NCBI GenBank assembly: GCA_050084985.1
Contig: JBITNC010000001.1
Location: 188,728,001 to 188,792,000, forward strand
DNA length: 64,000 nt
Direction: 5' to 3'
DNA from: Nageia nagi
Taxonomy: Eukaryota; Pinophyta
Shown piece by piece: positions 46,057 through 60,164 of this stretch. Within the stretch, counting starts at the first letter, position 1; each line of letters opens with the position of its first letter. Under the pieces are notes generated by a model. The model was given only the letters and a program-made list of their open reading frames with translations, had not been told where the DNA came from and ran no database searches. The translations under genes and the position numbers were made by a program.

Positions 46057-46902
46057 TGTAGACACCTAAAAATGTCCCCTTCTTAACTAGTAAACATTAA
46101 AATAATAATAACTCTTTGCAACATTATAAAATAGGTCTAAAAACCCTATTATTGTATAGATCCCATCGAATACATGCAAAACGGATGCTCACATGGCTCT
46201 TTTTAGATAAAATTGGCTATTAGGTGGTCAGTTAATATTGTCACAAAGTTAAAGACCTACTCACCAGCAACCCAAGATAGTCGCCAATGTTTGGATTCAG
46301 TCGTCGACGTTCGTAGGCCAAATGCTGACGACTCTGCAACAGCCGAACAAGAAACCAAAATGGTGAGGGACAGTCAAAACATTTCATTTCTCTAAGATGA
46401 GGTGGATAGAGGGGGTCAGTTACAACCTACAGTGGCTTTTCACTTCCTCTTTCTAGCCTTTGAATATCCCATCCAAAATCTATAAATACAAGTTAATACA
46501 AAGCAAATTAGAGAGAATCTTGACCCATTTTTAAAGTAGGGTAATGCTGCCAAAATCTTGTAAGCTCATACATTTTATTATTTTATGCTAGTTTCAATTT
46601 AGTATATGTTATACATAGATGCTTTGATGTTATTGTCTTTTGCATGTGTGTAGGATTTATAGGTTCATATCAAGGAAAGAAGCAAGCAAATCAAAAACAA
46701 TGGAGATCTAATACTCTTGTTTTGGCAAATGGCATTTGTAAAAGTCCCTTCTAAGGGAAAATTGTTGTCTTAATTGAAAATCAATATCATTTTGCAATTA
46801 TAACATGTTTATCTATTTTATGTAATTTGAGGTTCAACGAAGATTTAAGAATAATTCATATTTTATGTTATTCTACATTCCAGCTTTATTTTCACTACAA
46901 CA
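46057..46902 (+). repeat. Shared middle LTR (3' of A, 5' of B)
   Basis: 846 bp. By eye its first ~405 bp differ from 31112-31516 at about 32 sites (about 30 transitions), while the remaining ~440 bp differ at about 11. TATAAATA at 46481-46488. Followed by a primer site at 46906. Confidence 0.9.
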
Positions 46903-48735
46903 TTCTGGCACTAGAAGGAGGACCCTTCCGTTATTAATAGGGAGGTTTTTGTTTTAAAATGATTTTTCCTTTCTATTTTCTAGTTATTTGAATTTCTCCA
47001 TGAACTAACTTCAAATTTTGTGTTCTGTGCATTTCAGGAAATCTATTGCAGAAACACCAACGACTAGAATCGAACATCAGTGACTCAGAAGGAATGCCAG
47101 CATTTCACAGACTAAATGCCAGTGATTAGAATCAAACATCGATGACTCAATACAAATGCCAGCAACCTCTGTCTAAATGCCAGTGACTCATACCCAAGTC
47201 ATTTTGTCTCTTTTGGTTATTCCTGAAAATTAAAATAAAATGCATAATGTATTGTTAAAATGGAAAGATGCTTTTGAATGTGATTCCTTTGCCTAGAATG
47301 CATATAAGAATGGGTAGAAAAGGTTAAATGCATTTTTTATTAATTTATTTTATTTTATTTTATGTAAAATGTTGTGTATTTACTTTCATATTTGGGTGAA
47401 GGGTACGTACACATTAAATACTTTTTATCTTGTCTACTTATGCTCTCCCTTTGCACTTCGTGCGATCTAAGGTGACCAGAATAGACCGGATAAGAAGGAG
47501 TAATTAATTTTCTTTTCTTTCACATTCACAATATCATTAATTTGGCTAATTTACCCACACATAATGACCTCTTACTAGTAAGAGGAGGTAATTTACTACA
47601 CATAATACTTCCACAATTGGAAGGGGTAAATGAATCACATTTAATTTGGAATGAACTTAAAGGAAATAAATCAGGTTTTTGGTAGCATAAATCACATTAA
47701 AAAGTTAATGAATTGGAGGGATTCAAATACATTAAGTACTTTCACTTAACAAAGTATGCTCTCACTTTTGCGCTTCAAGCGATCCCAAGTGATCAGAAAT
47801 AAGTTAAGTGAAAGAGGTAAAATTTATTCACATTTTTGGAAACATACTTCACATTAACACTCTTAAAGAGGTCTGCCCTTACCACTCCATTGGAGGTCGA
47901 AGGGAGGTGACCCTTGGAGGAGTAATTGAACCTAACTTAATTAATTTATCCACACTTAATGGCTTTTTACTAAGTCAGCTCTTACCACTCCATTGGAGAT
48001 CGAAGAGATATGTGACTAGTAAAAAGAGAGAATTTATCACATATAAGACTTCCACAGCTGGAAGGAGTTAATGAACATCATTAAGAGGTTGGATAAGGAA
48101 TCACATTATAATTAAAAAGAACAATGGGGTCTATTAAGGTCAAGATTCATTTAAAATAAACTTTGATTGCATCACATTAAGATAAGATAAATAAATGGAC
48201 ATGAATGTTTGGGAGGGTAGTATGCATAAATGTACTTTACTTATTTAAATGCATTTCATAATGCCTTAAAGGAATAATTGAACATTAAAGAGTTGAATGT
48301 CACTACCAACCATTAATTCTTACTTCTTTGTAACCATCGATATAACACACTTGAAGCCATAGAGCCAGTTACACTTGGAGGTGATGACCAAGGTAACTTT
48401 CCTTTAGGTAGGAGTTAAAAAAGGAGACTCATCTAGAACCACGCCAAAAGCCATAGAAACTTGCAAACATCACATTAGAATTACCCAACCTACCTTGTTT
48501 AACACTTGACTAGTCAAAACAAATTAGGAAAATTAAAAAGATTAAAAATAAACAACTCATACCGTTCATTTAACTTAGATATTAAAAATATGTTTAAAGT
48601 TAAAGAAGATAATCACATCGTTAAAAGTAGATTTGCATATAGGCTGTTTGTGCATTAAATTGTTTTCTCAAAAACATAATATAAAAGATAAAAATAAAGT
48701 TTCTTTTTGATGATGCTTATTTATGATATCTAAAA
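46903..48735 (+). other. B primer site and leader
   Basis: Primer site TGGCACTAGAAGGAGG from 46906. Dyad array at about 47056-47190; palindrome CCTCTTACTAGTAAGAGG at 47568-47585 and the remaining leader palindromes as in A. No gene; the open frame 47808-48071 is not supported by A. Confidence 0.7.
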
Positions 48736-51190
48736 ATGGTTCAAACTAGAAGTATGATCGCTAAGAAAATGCGAGAACATCCATTTGAAATACAAGAAAT
48801 AGATTCAGACAATATGGATTTGATAGAGTATTTGGTTAGGAGGCCACCTCCTTTAGATGAATTAGATTCACGGGTAGTTCGTTATGAAAGTAAAGATTTG
48901 GATTGAGGTTATGATCAATCTAGATTACAAAGACAAAGTATAGAAGATATTACTACCAAAGCTAGAATGCAGGTATTAGATGAAGAGTTAATTGAAATTC
49001 GTCATCGCCTAGCTAGTCATAGGGCTATTCCTAGGACATCTTCTAGTTTACCAGGAGATGTTGAAAAATGAAATCATAGACATGATAACTTAGAAATAGA
49101 CGAGGATAAATCTCAGGTTGAAACCATAGCGGTACCAGAGACTGAACCATATAAAGCTAAGTATGAAAGAGTCATTCATCTATTATCAGACGGTCGAAAG
49201 GTTAGTTCCTTAATCCGAAAAGGGAACTTCTTTTTCTCATAAATATCTCAAATTAGGAAAAAATGAAATATCAATACCTACGAGTAATTTATCTCAAAGA
49301 GCTCCTTCAATAAAGCAAACAGAGAAATCTTACTCTTTAAAGGGAGGATTACATAGAAGGACATCTAAGTACAAAATAGAAGAGATACCTTCTTATGAAG
49401 AACTAGAAGAACGACTATTACGTAAAACAAAAGTCGGTCAAAAATTTACGGAAACACATGCTAATGATATTAAAAAGGCCGCAGAGATGTAATCTCTTTG
49501 AAAGGAGGTTGACGAATTCATTAAAATTCAAGAACAAGAAGATAAATTAAAAGAAATGGAAGACAAACTTCTTAGAGATAAAAGGAAATTCATAGAACAA
49601 GAACAAGCCAACAAAGAAAGAAATGAATTCCTAGAACAAGAAAAGAAAAGACTTCATAAAGAGCATGAGATTCAACTTCACTTACAGGAATTACAACTTA
49701 AAGAATTAGAGGATGAAAAAATAAAAAATAAAAAATATTTACGTATGGAGAAAGAAAAACAAAGATAGTGGGATGAATATCAAAAAATAAAGAATTTGAA
49801 ATCGAAAACTCCTAAAGGGAGTCAAATACAAAGATATCAAGATCCTTACTTAGATAAACGGGAAGCGATGGGTAGAGAGACAACCATTTTACTACAAAAG
49901 GAAATGGATAAGGAATTAGAAATGCAAAAATTATATGATAAACAAAAATAAGATTCTATTAGAAGTTGGGTGGAACAAACTCAAAATCAAACAAGACAAC
50001 CTGATTACAAAGGAAAAGATCTACATGGAAAAGGAATATCCCAAAGACCTCCTAGGATCCCTATTTCGCAACGACATTCACCTCTTAAAATATTACCTCC
50101 ACCACCATCAGAGTTTCCTTCTGACCATGAGTCCTACACTTCAAGATCAATTTCTAAAAAGGATTCGAATACTCGAAGATATCATAGACACACTCAAGGT
50201 CATAGAACTGATAAAGAATTAGAAGACTTTATGAAGGACTTTATAAATTGAGAAATGAATATTCAAGGACTTCAAAAGTTAAATTATAAGAATATTTGCA
50301 ATGAACCTATTCATCCAAGTGTTCCAAAAAAGAAACTACCATATAAGTTTGAATTCCTAAGATAGAATCATTTAAAGGAAGAGAAGACCCCAAAGAACAT
50401 TTGAGAAAGTTTACATTTTCTAGTTATCAGATAGCCAATGATGACTCATTAATGTTACCTATATTTCCTATGACACTCGCAAGCCAAGCTTTAGATTGGT
50501 ATAATAGTTTACCTATGCATAGTTTATATACTTTCAAACAATTGGCTAATCAATTTCTTGAACACTTTAGGATCAATATTAAAGAAAGATCTTCAATCAC
50601 TGATCTCACAAGATTGCAACAATTTCCTGATGAAACCATACAAGATTACATCTCAAGATGGCGGGCTATACATACTAGTATGCCTTATACAATACCACAG
50701 GAGGAATTGGTTAAATTATTTAGTCAAAGTTGTCTAAGACCAATAGCTAGTGTTCTCCAAATTCAACAACATAAAACTTTTGAAGAAGCTATCGCTCAGG
50801 CAGTAGTTATAGAAAGAGTTAAAATTCAAGATGGAGAACTAAAGCTTAAGAAAAAGGAATACAAAAAGGGTAATCAACATGAAAACAGTACTAAGCAACC
50901 GCATAATAATCAAATAGCTATGAAAAAAGATTCTGGTCAAGCTTCAAAAACCAAAGAAAATGTTGAACCTAAGCCTAAAAGAAATTTTACCCCATTATCA
51001 AAACCATTAGCTAAAATACTTAAAAAATTATGTGATAATGGTATGATTAGATTACCTGATATAAAACCTGATAATTCTAATGCTAAGGGAAGCAAATGTA
51101 TAAGGAAAATGAATTTTGTGCTTATCATAGACAAAAAGGACATAATACAAATAGATGTCGAACTTTACAACATAAAATTCAAGACTTGAT
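48736..51190 (+). pseudogene. B gag
   Basis: ATG 48736 with N-terminus MVQTRS, usual for Tat gag. A Lys/Glu coiled coil follows (49556-49768). The retrotransposon gag domain, lost from A, spans 50401-51189 (ALDWYNSLPMHSLYTFKQLA, FLEHFRINIKERSS). A zinc knuckle CAYHRQKGHNTNRC near 51117-51158 has the C-X2-H-X4-H-X4-C form rather than CCHC. Stops (TGA 48904, TAA 49490, TGA 50248) and frameshifts inactivate it. Confidence 0.87.
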
Positions 51191-52193
51191 AGATAGTCAA
51201 AAAATAGATGTGGATAATCCTGTTGTGCCTTCGAATCAAAATTTAGGGATATATCAAAACCCCTTACCTTCACATTAGGCTAATAATGTAGCAACCATCC
51301 CAAACCAAATGAACTATACATGGAATAATAAGGATACACCATTTATAGGGACTATAGATGATTCAATACATATGATTGGTATAGCTATAAGAGTGGAACA
51401 ATATCAGAATAAATAGGATGATCCATGAAAAAATCAATCGATATCAAACCCAATTAATATACAACCTATACATCCTCCTCAACAACCTAGAGTTTCAATA
51501 AAAGGTGCTCTTCAACAATAGTTGAAAATGTCTCCAGTTAAGATGACTTTATTGGAATTATTACAACAGTCTGAGAGTTATAAGGAGGCTATGAATCAAA
51601 TTCTACAAGAAATTCAAGTGGATATTAGTAACCCCGATAATTTTATTTCAATAGTTGAAAGTTTGAAGATATCTCAACAACCTAGCATCACCTTTTACGA
51701 ACAAGAAAAATTAAATAATGATGGACCAGGCAGACTTGATCCACCTTTACATATAATTGGTAAAGTAGATGGGAAATTATTTAAAAGAATTCTGATAGAT
51801 GAAGGATCGGCTATAAATATAATTTTAGATGCTACATACAAAAATTTGAACAGATTTGCTCATCTTGGCTCCTTCTTTACAGATTAGGGCGTTTAATGAT
51901 GCAGTGTGTTCAACTTTAGGATCAATAGTGCTTCTGATTACAGTAGGGGCTAAAATTGTTCAAACTTTATTACATATAATTGAAGGAAATATTATACAAT
52001 ACAACGTGCTCTTAGGACGTCCATGGATTAGAGAAATGCAATGTGTTCCATCAACCTATCATGGATGTTTAAAATACATTTACAAAGATAAAGTTCATTA
52101 TGTGTTTAAAGATCCAGATCCTTACATTGTAATTTAATTTTTGATCCGAATAAAGTGACATTACTATCTCCTAATTTATCAACTATATTAATG
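51191..52193 (+). pseudogene. B aspartic protease
   Basis: Catalytic motif LIDEGS at about 51792-51809 (Asp codon 51798), with Glu-Gly-Ser after the Asp. After a frameshift near 51885 the C-terminal block NVLLGRPWIREM appears, with a VPSTYHGCLKY tail (51856-52137). The whole domain is deleted in A between two ATTAATG copies (50448-50454 and 52187-52193). Confidence 0.8.
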
Positions 52194-53440
52194 AATAAAA
52201 GTACGAATCAATCTGAAGTCATAAAAGAAAAAGGTGGTATAGTTATACAAGATAAAGATACTTGGGAAAAGGTTGCTAAAGCTTTGGATGAAAAATATGG
52301 ACCTTCTTCATCAAAACAAGTAAACACCACATCTAATAATGACTCCTCCCATGTATATCCAGTAAAAGTTAAATTAAGAGATTTAGGGATGGGAGAATAT
52401 GATGTAGATGATGTAGTATTTAATATACCTTCATCGCAAGAAATGGGAAGATTATCTGAATCACCTAGTGTGATTGGAAAAATAGTACCTTTAGGAGAAG
52501 TACCCAATCAAACAATGTTTATCTATGCGGGGATAGTAGATCCTGTGTCAACAATACCCAATCAAACATATGAAGGAAATTTTGATAATGATATGAAATA
52601 TTTATCGCCTTATTCAAGAACATTTGTCTTAAATTATTTTAACAAATGTAATTGGCAATGACGAGGATTGGGTCGATATGAACAGGGTCCACAAGAAATA
52701 ATTGAATTACAATATCAAGATCCCACTGATAAAAGTGGATTAGGTTATCAAAATGAATGTGAAAATCTTGCTAAATTAGAAAATTTAGGAGAAAGGAATT
52801 TGGATTATAATGAAGAAATTTTAGAGAAAGAATCCATAGTACAAGAAATTGTTGATATAAGAGAAGAATGATTAAGTGAAATGGATGTCTTAGAAGGAAT
52901 CGAAATGCTCTTTATTAATAATATTGAGCCACCCTGGAACCATTCGTGCTTACCAAGTGATATACAAGAAGAAATAAATATAAATGTCGAATCATCAATC
53001 ATTCCATATTCAGATATACCATCGGTAAATATGGTTATAATAAAAGAGAATGATATTGAAGATCAAAATAATGAACAAATAGATGAAGTTAACGAAAATT
53101 AAAATTTAATTAAAATAATAGCCAATACTTCTACAAATGAAGCAATTGTTGATTTTTTTCTTATATCATCCAATCCCTCTATACATGAATTCAAAAATGT
53201 AGATCACATACTTGGTTCCTGTGAAAATCAAGTATGCACGAATGAACAAACTCAAGAATACAATGAAGAATATAGTGCTAATGACAATGGCTAGATACCA
53301 GTACCAAATCAATTAGAAGAAGGGTCGCATATGCTTACTGAAAAAGTCTTAGAAATAAATATTAGTAATGATCCTCAAAATCCTAAAATTATTCAATTAG
53401 GAGAAAACCTCATGGAAAATGAACAAGAAGAAATCATAAC
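52194..53440 (+). pseudogene. B protease-RT linker region
   Basis: Collinear with A 35503-36740. Open 52155-52661 and 52881-53102 with additional stops (TGA 52870, TAG 53295). Acidic, no catalytic motif. Confidence 0.7.
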
Positions 53441-54904
53441 CTTATTAAAATAATGAGAAAAGGTGTTTGCATGGTCATATGCAAACATGCCTGGAATAGA
53501 TCCCAAGTTAGTAGTACATAATTTAGCCTTAAAGCCTGATGCTAAACTCGTTAAACAAAAATTACGTAAAATGCATCCTACTATAGCTTTAATGGTCAAA
53601 GAAGAACTCCAAAAATTATTAGAAGCTAAATTTATACAACCTATAGATTACCCAGATTGGATATCCAATATGGTACCTGTGAAAAAACCAAGTGGAAAAA
53701 TAAGAATATGCATAGATTTTCGTGATCTTAACAAAGCCTGCCCTAAAGATGATTTCCCTCTACCTAGCATTGATATTTTGGTAGATTCGACAACAGGACA
53801 TGATATGTTATCATTAATGGATGGGTTTTCTGGTTATAATCAAATAAAATAGCTACTGAAGATCAACATAAAATAGCCTTTATAACTCCTTGGGGTACCT
53901 TTTGTTATAAAGTTATGCCTTTTGGATTGAAAAACATCAGGGCAACTTATCAAAGGGCTATGACTTACATATCCCATGACTATATGCACGACATAGTAGA
54001 AGATTATGTCGATGATTTGTTGGTTAGATCTAAATATCGAGTAGATCATGGAAAAGATCTAATTAAAGTCTTGGATAGATTATTAGAACATAAAGTAAGG
54101 TTAAATCCAAAAAAATGTGTTTTTGGTGTAACTTTAGGAAAATTATTAGGATTTATTATGTCTCGACGAGGAATTGAAATAGATCCTAGTAAAGTGAAGG
54201 CAGTAGTAGACATGCCACCTCCTGCAAATCTAAAACAATTACAAAGTTTACAGGGCAAGTTACAGGCTATTAGAAGGTTTATAGCTCAACTTTTTGATAA
54301 ATGTAAACCATTTACAAAATTGTTAAAAAAGGGAGTAGAATATCATTGGGGCAAAGAGCAACAAGATGCATTCGATAAAATTAAAAGATATTTATTATCG
54401 CCTCCTATCTTAAGTCCACCAAGAAAAGATGTCCCCTTTTTGTTATATATCTCCGCTACTGAAAGTGCTTTAGGAACAATGCTTGCTCAAAAAGAATGAA
54501 CACAATAAAGAGCAAGCTATATATTATCTGAGTAGAACCCTAGTGAGCTACGAGATTAAGTACATATATATGGAAAAATTATGTCTTGCTATTGTTTTTG
54601 CTACTAAAAAACTTCGACATTATATGCTTAATCATACAACATACGTCATCTCTAAAATGGATCCGTTGAAATATATGATGAATAAAACATATCAAAATTC
54701 AAGAACTGCAAAGTGGATAATGCATTTAACCGAATTTGATTTACATTTTATTGGACAAAAGTCAATAAAAGGATAAGTAATTACTGATTATCTCATTGAT
54801 GCTCCATTGCATGATGATAAACCCCTTGTCATTGAATTACCCGATGATGGGGTGTTTCAACTAAATGAAATTGAAATACCTATAGAACCTGAAGACAATT
54901 GGGA
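53441..54904 (+). pseudogene. B reverse transcriptase and RNase H
   Basis: RT is open 53463-53852, then a one-base loss near 53849 shifts frame. It resumes at 53915-54499 with YVDD near 53997 and LNPKKCVFGVTLGKLLG. RNase H at 54483-54776 includes CLAIVFATKKLRHYM. B keeps Arg at positions where A has TGA, so the two copies have independent as well as shared lesions. Confidence 0.87.
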
Positions 54905-55475
54905 TATGACAATACACTTTGATGGTTCCCGATGTGAACAAGGTGGTGGAGTAGGTGTCATATTTATAACCCCGTAAGGGATCCCTATACCATATTCATT
55001 TAAATTAAAATTTCATTGTACTAATAATAATGCAAAATATGAAGCTTTGATATTAGCATTAAGAACTACTATTAAATTAAAACTTAAAAGAATTAAGATT
55101 ATTGGGGATTCTTTACTCATCGTAAATCAAGTGAAAGGAATCTATCAATGTAAAGAACCTTTACTTCAAAAGTATAAAGCATTAGTTGAAGAATTATTAA
55201 AATCTTTTGACCGATTTAGTATAGAAGTGGCACCAAGATCATCTAATAGATTTGCAAATGCTATGGCTTCTATTGGATCTCTTATCCCAGGGGATCCTAA
55301 AAAATATTCAATTCAAGTTAAAATAATTCAATTGTCTCAATCATCATTACAACAGGAAGATGAAGAAAAAAGTGTGTTAAATATTGACGTAACTGATAAA
55401 GATAATTGGTACAAGGAATTGATAGATTTTTTAAAATTTGGAACTCTTCCTGCAAACCTTAATAAATCATCATGA
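54905..55475 (+). pseudogene. B archaeal-type RNase H (aRNH), active site damaged
   Basis: Collinear with A 38214-38783. B has a TAA near 54976, and two catalytic changes by G-to-A transitions: NNAKYEAL instead of NNAEYEAL, and RFANAMAS instead of RFADAMAS. Confidence 0.87.
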
Positions 55476-56666
55476 CGAGCATTTAAAATCAAAGCAACTA
55501 AATATTGTTTGATAGGGGATATCTTGCATCGATGAAATTTCAACGGTATTTTACTCAGATGTCTTGAATGTAATGATATTAAAAAGGCTATATCCTCTGC
55601 TCATGATGGAACATGTGGAGGACATTTTAACGGTGCTATGATTATTAAATGATTAATACAAATGGGGTATTATCGGCCTACCATGGAAAAGGATTGTTGT
55701 GAATATGTTAAAAAATATTTTAAATGTCAACAATATGCTCATTTATTTTCATAACCATCTCAAGAACTACATCCTATACAATCACTTTGGCCATTCTCTA
55801 CATGGGCATTAGATTTAATAGGACAAATTACACCTACGTCTTCTGGTGGACACAAGTTCATCATCACAGCAACTGAATATTTTACTAAATGGGTAGAGGT
55901 TATTCCTATGACTTCCACTACTGGTTCAAGAATTATGGAATTTATAGAAAGTTATATTATATGTAGATTTGGCATACCGAACCAATTAATTACAGATAAT
56001 GGAAAAAAATTTAAAAATAAGGAGGTAAAATGAATATGTGACAGGTATAAAATTAAACAAAGTTTTTCCACTCCGTATTATCCACAAGGCAATGGATAGG
56101 TAGAAGCTACTAACAAAACTATTCGGAACATCTTAGCAAAAATAGTAAATGATTCTCATAGAGATTGGCATATGCAAATATCAAAGGCCTTATGGGCTTA
56201 TCGTACCAGTGTATGCACCCCTATTGGGGCAACACCATTCTCTTTAGTATATGGAACAGAAGCCATCCTACCCATATAACTTGAGATACAATCCCTTAGA
56301 GTAAATCTAAGTGAGCAAAATTTCGATGAAGAAGCAAGACAAACTCGCTTAGATCAATTGTTACTTTTAGATGAAAAACATATTAATGCTTTAGAACATA
56401 TGCAAGTTTATCAGAAGAGGATAAAACAAGCTTTTGATAAAAGGGCTTTAATTCATGAATTCAAAATAGGTGATTTAGTTTTAAAACAAAATCAACAAAC
56501 TTCACGAATAGAATGATAGCTTAGAGATAAGTTTGCTCTGAAATGGTTAGGACCATACATCATTAAGAAAAAATTTGGTAGAGGAACTTATCATTTATCA
56601 AACTTAGAAGGAAATGAAGAGTGTGAACCTATAAATATCATGCATCTTCGACCCTTCCATACATAA
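55476..56666 (+). pseudogene. B integrase
   Basis: Collinear with A: same Tyr replacing a zinc-binding Cys, same TGA in the core (56031). Additional B-only stops lie near 55649, 55754, 56097 and 56277. Core Asp motifs WALDLIG and LITDNGKKF remain. Ends LRPFHT-stop. Confidence 0.85.
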
Positions 56667-56759
56667 AAAATGAAAAATGAATATGTGTACATTAGTTTTC
56701 TTTCATTTTTTTTGTTAAATTAATAAATAAATAAAAGTATTGATATTTGTCAAGTGTTA

Positions 56760-57998
56760 ATGATTAAAATAGAAAGGATGAATCTGGTAAAGGAATCTGC
56801 TAAAGGTAGCATAATGTCACCACAAGTACGATTTCCACCACCAAGATATCCAGGTGATTTAGCATTGACATATTTAAAACATGGATTTGATCTTAATCTC
56901 TTAAATTATTTACAATTGACTATTGATGAACAATATGAAAGAACATATCATATGTTTTGTGGTAGAAATAATGATTGGGAAGTCACTTTTTGTGGATACG
57001 AAGTAAGCATTATTTTAGATCCACACATCTATTTCACCCATATGGAAAGAATATCACAAGAAATAATGATTTTCTGCCTACAATGGCCTTATGGAATGTC
57101 GAGAATCATTATAAATTGCTAATTAACTGAGTATTCACTCCTTTTAGCTAGGCAGAAATACATTAAACAATTAACTAAAAACCTAGAATGGATGGATGAA
57201 ATTTTACATTATTTACCTCATAAAAGGGTGATTTATGATTTTTCAAATACTTTTGTGGCTTTTCCTCCTAGAACCTCACAATAATACTATAGGCAAATTC
57301 ATAGATTTTCTCGCATACAAATGCAACACACAATTTAGAAATGAAAGTTGGAAGAAAGGCAAGCTTGTCGTATTGCCGAACTTACAACGATGAATCAAAT
57401 AAGGGTTAGAAATGAGATTATCGAAAAACTATCAAAAGAACATAGAGTGTGAAATAATGGAAGTTATCTTTCAGAGTTTGAAAGTAGGTATGACAAAGAT
57501 ATCTTTATGAAAGTTATTCGTAACACTCCTACTCTTTTGTATTCAAATATCTTTTCCATGCCTCTTGAAATACAACAAAAAATGGCCTTGACATTCTATG
57601 ATGCACGTGAATCTTATGGTTGGGATGTCAAAGTAAATGGATATCAAATCATTGTTTGTATCAACACATTTGAATTATGGTCTTCTCCTAGCTCAGAATA
57701 TGATTTAATGATATATTTCTATCTTCTGTGGCCTATAGAAAAGCCCAAAATAATAGTTGATTGTACTCACAACCTAACTTTAAAATATCGAGAACGAATC
57801 ATTTCTATCACTCAAACCGTAACATTCGAACACTTAGATTATTGTATTCCAAAAATCTATCATAATCAAGTGGTATTGGATTTTAGTTTTTTGTTTAGTT
57901 CTACACATTGTTCATTCAATCCTGATGCAGTCCAGACTCGATTTGAACACGTCAGGAATAGATTACCTAGAAAAAGTTATAAAATCCTAAAAAATTAA
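56760..57998 (+). pseudogene. B post-pol sense ORF of unknown function
   Basis: Collinear with A 40080-41353; open 56760-57122 and 57507-57998. The second block contains NIFSMPLEIQQKMALTFYD, GWDVKVNGYQIIVCINTFEL and LPRKSYKILKN-stop. Shared upstream spacing (about 95 bp after integrase) and good conservation between copies support a real accessory gene in the ancestor. Confidence 0.65.
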
Positions 57999-60164
57999 AA
58001 AATTATAAAATCCTAAAAAATTGAAAACTATAAAACACATAAAAATCATAAAATTATAAAATCTAACTAGATGGAAACATCTAGAGGTTACTTGGCAATT
58101 GGGTGCCCTGCCCTCGTATGATGTAAATATATGTTGCATGTCATTGTAAAAGTGATTATCCAGTAAACGTGTAATGTGTGAAAAGGTCATTTTAGAACAA
58201 TCTCCTTGTTATCACTACATTCACCTTGTCTTTTCTTTTATAAAGAAATGATATACCACAGATGATAGAAAAACATAAAGTTTATGTTTGAAAGAAAATC
58301 CATAAACTCCAAGCACTTACAACATTAAAAAATTCTAAGAGAATTTAAATGAAATCATTCTAAGAGACATTAAGAGTGAAAGTTATGCATCTATCCTATT
58401 ATTCGCTTCATCCTGAACCTAAGAATCATTTGATAATGAAAAAAAAAAAAAATTATTATATCAATGATTCTTGGGTGATTACAATATCCTCTACCGAGGC
58501 TATGGATGCTTGACTGGTAGTAGAGCAAGGTTGTAGCGGGATCGAGGGGTTAATCCTCATCGGGGCTATGGATGCCTATCTGGCAATGAGGCATACCTTA
58601 TGAGTGGCGATATGTCCATTTTGGTTAGCGACCTTCTTTCCTATGGACCTCTATACATTTCATATGGATATACTAGCTTATTAATGTCTCTATAATATTT
58701 CATCTCAAATGATCTAAGAAGGGGAATGAATCTCACTACACACACTGGAGTTTATAGATTTTTTATCAACATATAACAATATTGTTTGATATCATCTTAG
58801 GTTATTAAATCTTGAGATAAAGAAAGATGAGGTATATGTTATCATAACTTGGTTATTAATCCAAAATCACCTAATCTTTTGTCATAGTTCATAATGTGTT
58901 TTGTGTTTAGAATCATGTGTGTCATTTTGTTAAACCCATTCCTTTTGAAAATATCACTACCCTTGAACATTATTAAAATTGCTTTTCTTTGGAAAGGATA
59001 GGAATGATTCTTTATTGTTCCCCTGACCAAGATAAAGTTAATGTTCATTTACATTCATAAGTCACTAGTGTGTCATGTCAAGCTGTGTTTATTATATATC
59101 TATTACCTTTGAACATTATTAAAATTGCTTTTCTTTGGAAAGGATAAGAATGATTATTTATTGTTCCCCTAACCAAGATAAAGTTAATGTTCATTTACAT
59201 CCATAAGTCACTAGTTTTTCATGTTAAGAAGTTGTAAAATTGCCAAGTACGGAAGATGATGCATCTGATTCCACAAAAATATAATAAAAATATGTCCTTA
59301 AAAAACTTAACTTATATATTTCATCATACATTTCGAAAATTACATATATAATTAACATCTATTCATCATCAAGTAATTAAAAGACAATCATGATCTACAT
59401 AACAAGACATCATACCAATTTATCATAAATCTATATATAGAATGAAAGCTCATACATCAGAATCATACAAATATCATAAATATCAAAGATCTATCTATCT
59501 ATATATACATCATCATAATCCATCAAAAGGTTATCATAACATCATGAATTATACAATAAAATACAAGGGTCCAATAACCTCATAAGCATATAAAAATAAC
59601 ATCATAAAAAAAAGGGTATCCTCAAGGACTACCCCAACCACTGCCTGGTCCGCTAGGACTACTCGATCACCTTTGTCGTCTACTAGTCTCTCCAGTACCC
59701 TGACCTGGAGGAGTAGTGCCTATGGAGCCTGTAGGACTACCTGGATGCTGAGCTCTTTGCAACTCAGATGAACTAATAGACCCTAAGGGGGATGCCCAAG
59801 GTGTACCACTCCTGCTAGATAGACCTCGTGATCTTTGAGTCCTGCTTGGGGATCCGACTGTGCCTTATGCACTGCTGCTTATCTGATACATTGAAATATC
59901 TATAGGTATATAAGTATCTAGAGGTATAGGATACTGAGCCCCTGGAGTAAAAGTTGGAACACCTATCAGCCATGATTGTACTATACCATTGTAAAAATCT
60001 TATTGCTAATAAATACCATGTCAGACAACTGAAGGACCTCCTTCAGAAGTAGAGGCTGCTCCCAACTAAGGAGCCTGAGCTCCCTGTAAAGAGGAATGAG
60101 CCTCATCCCTCTCATGTTTGTACCTATCTCGCTCAGCCCTATATCTATACATACATGAGTGGAC
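57999..60164. other. B spacer
   Basis: Collinear with A 41354-43494, including the ~125-bp duplication (about 58962-59088 and 59106-59227). Mostly non-coding. Confidence 0.5.
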
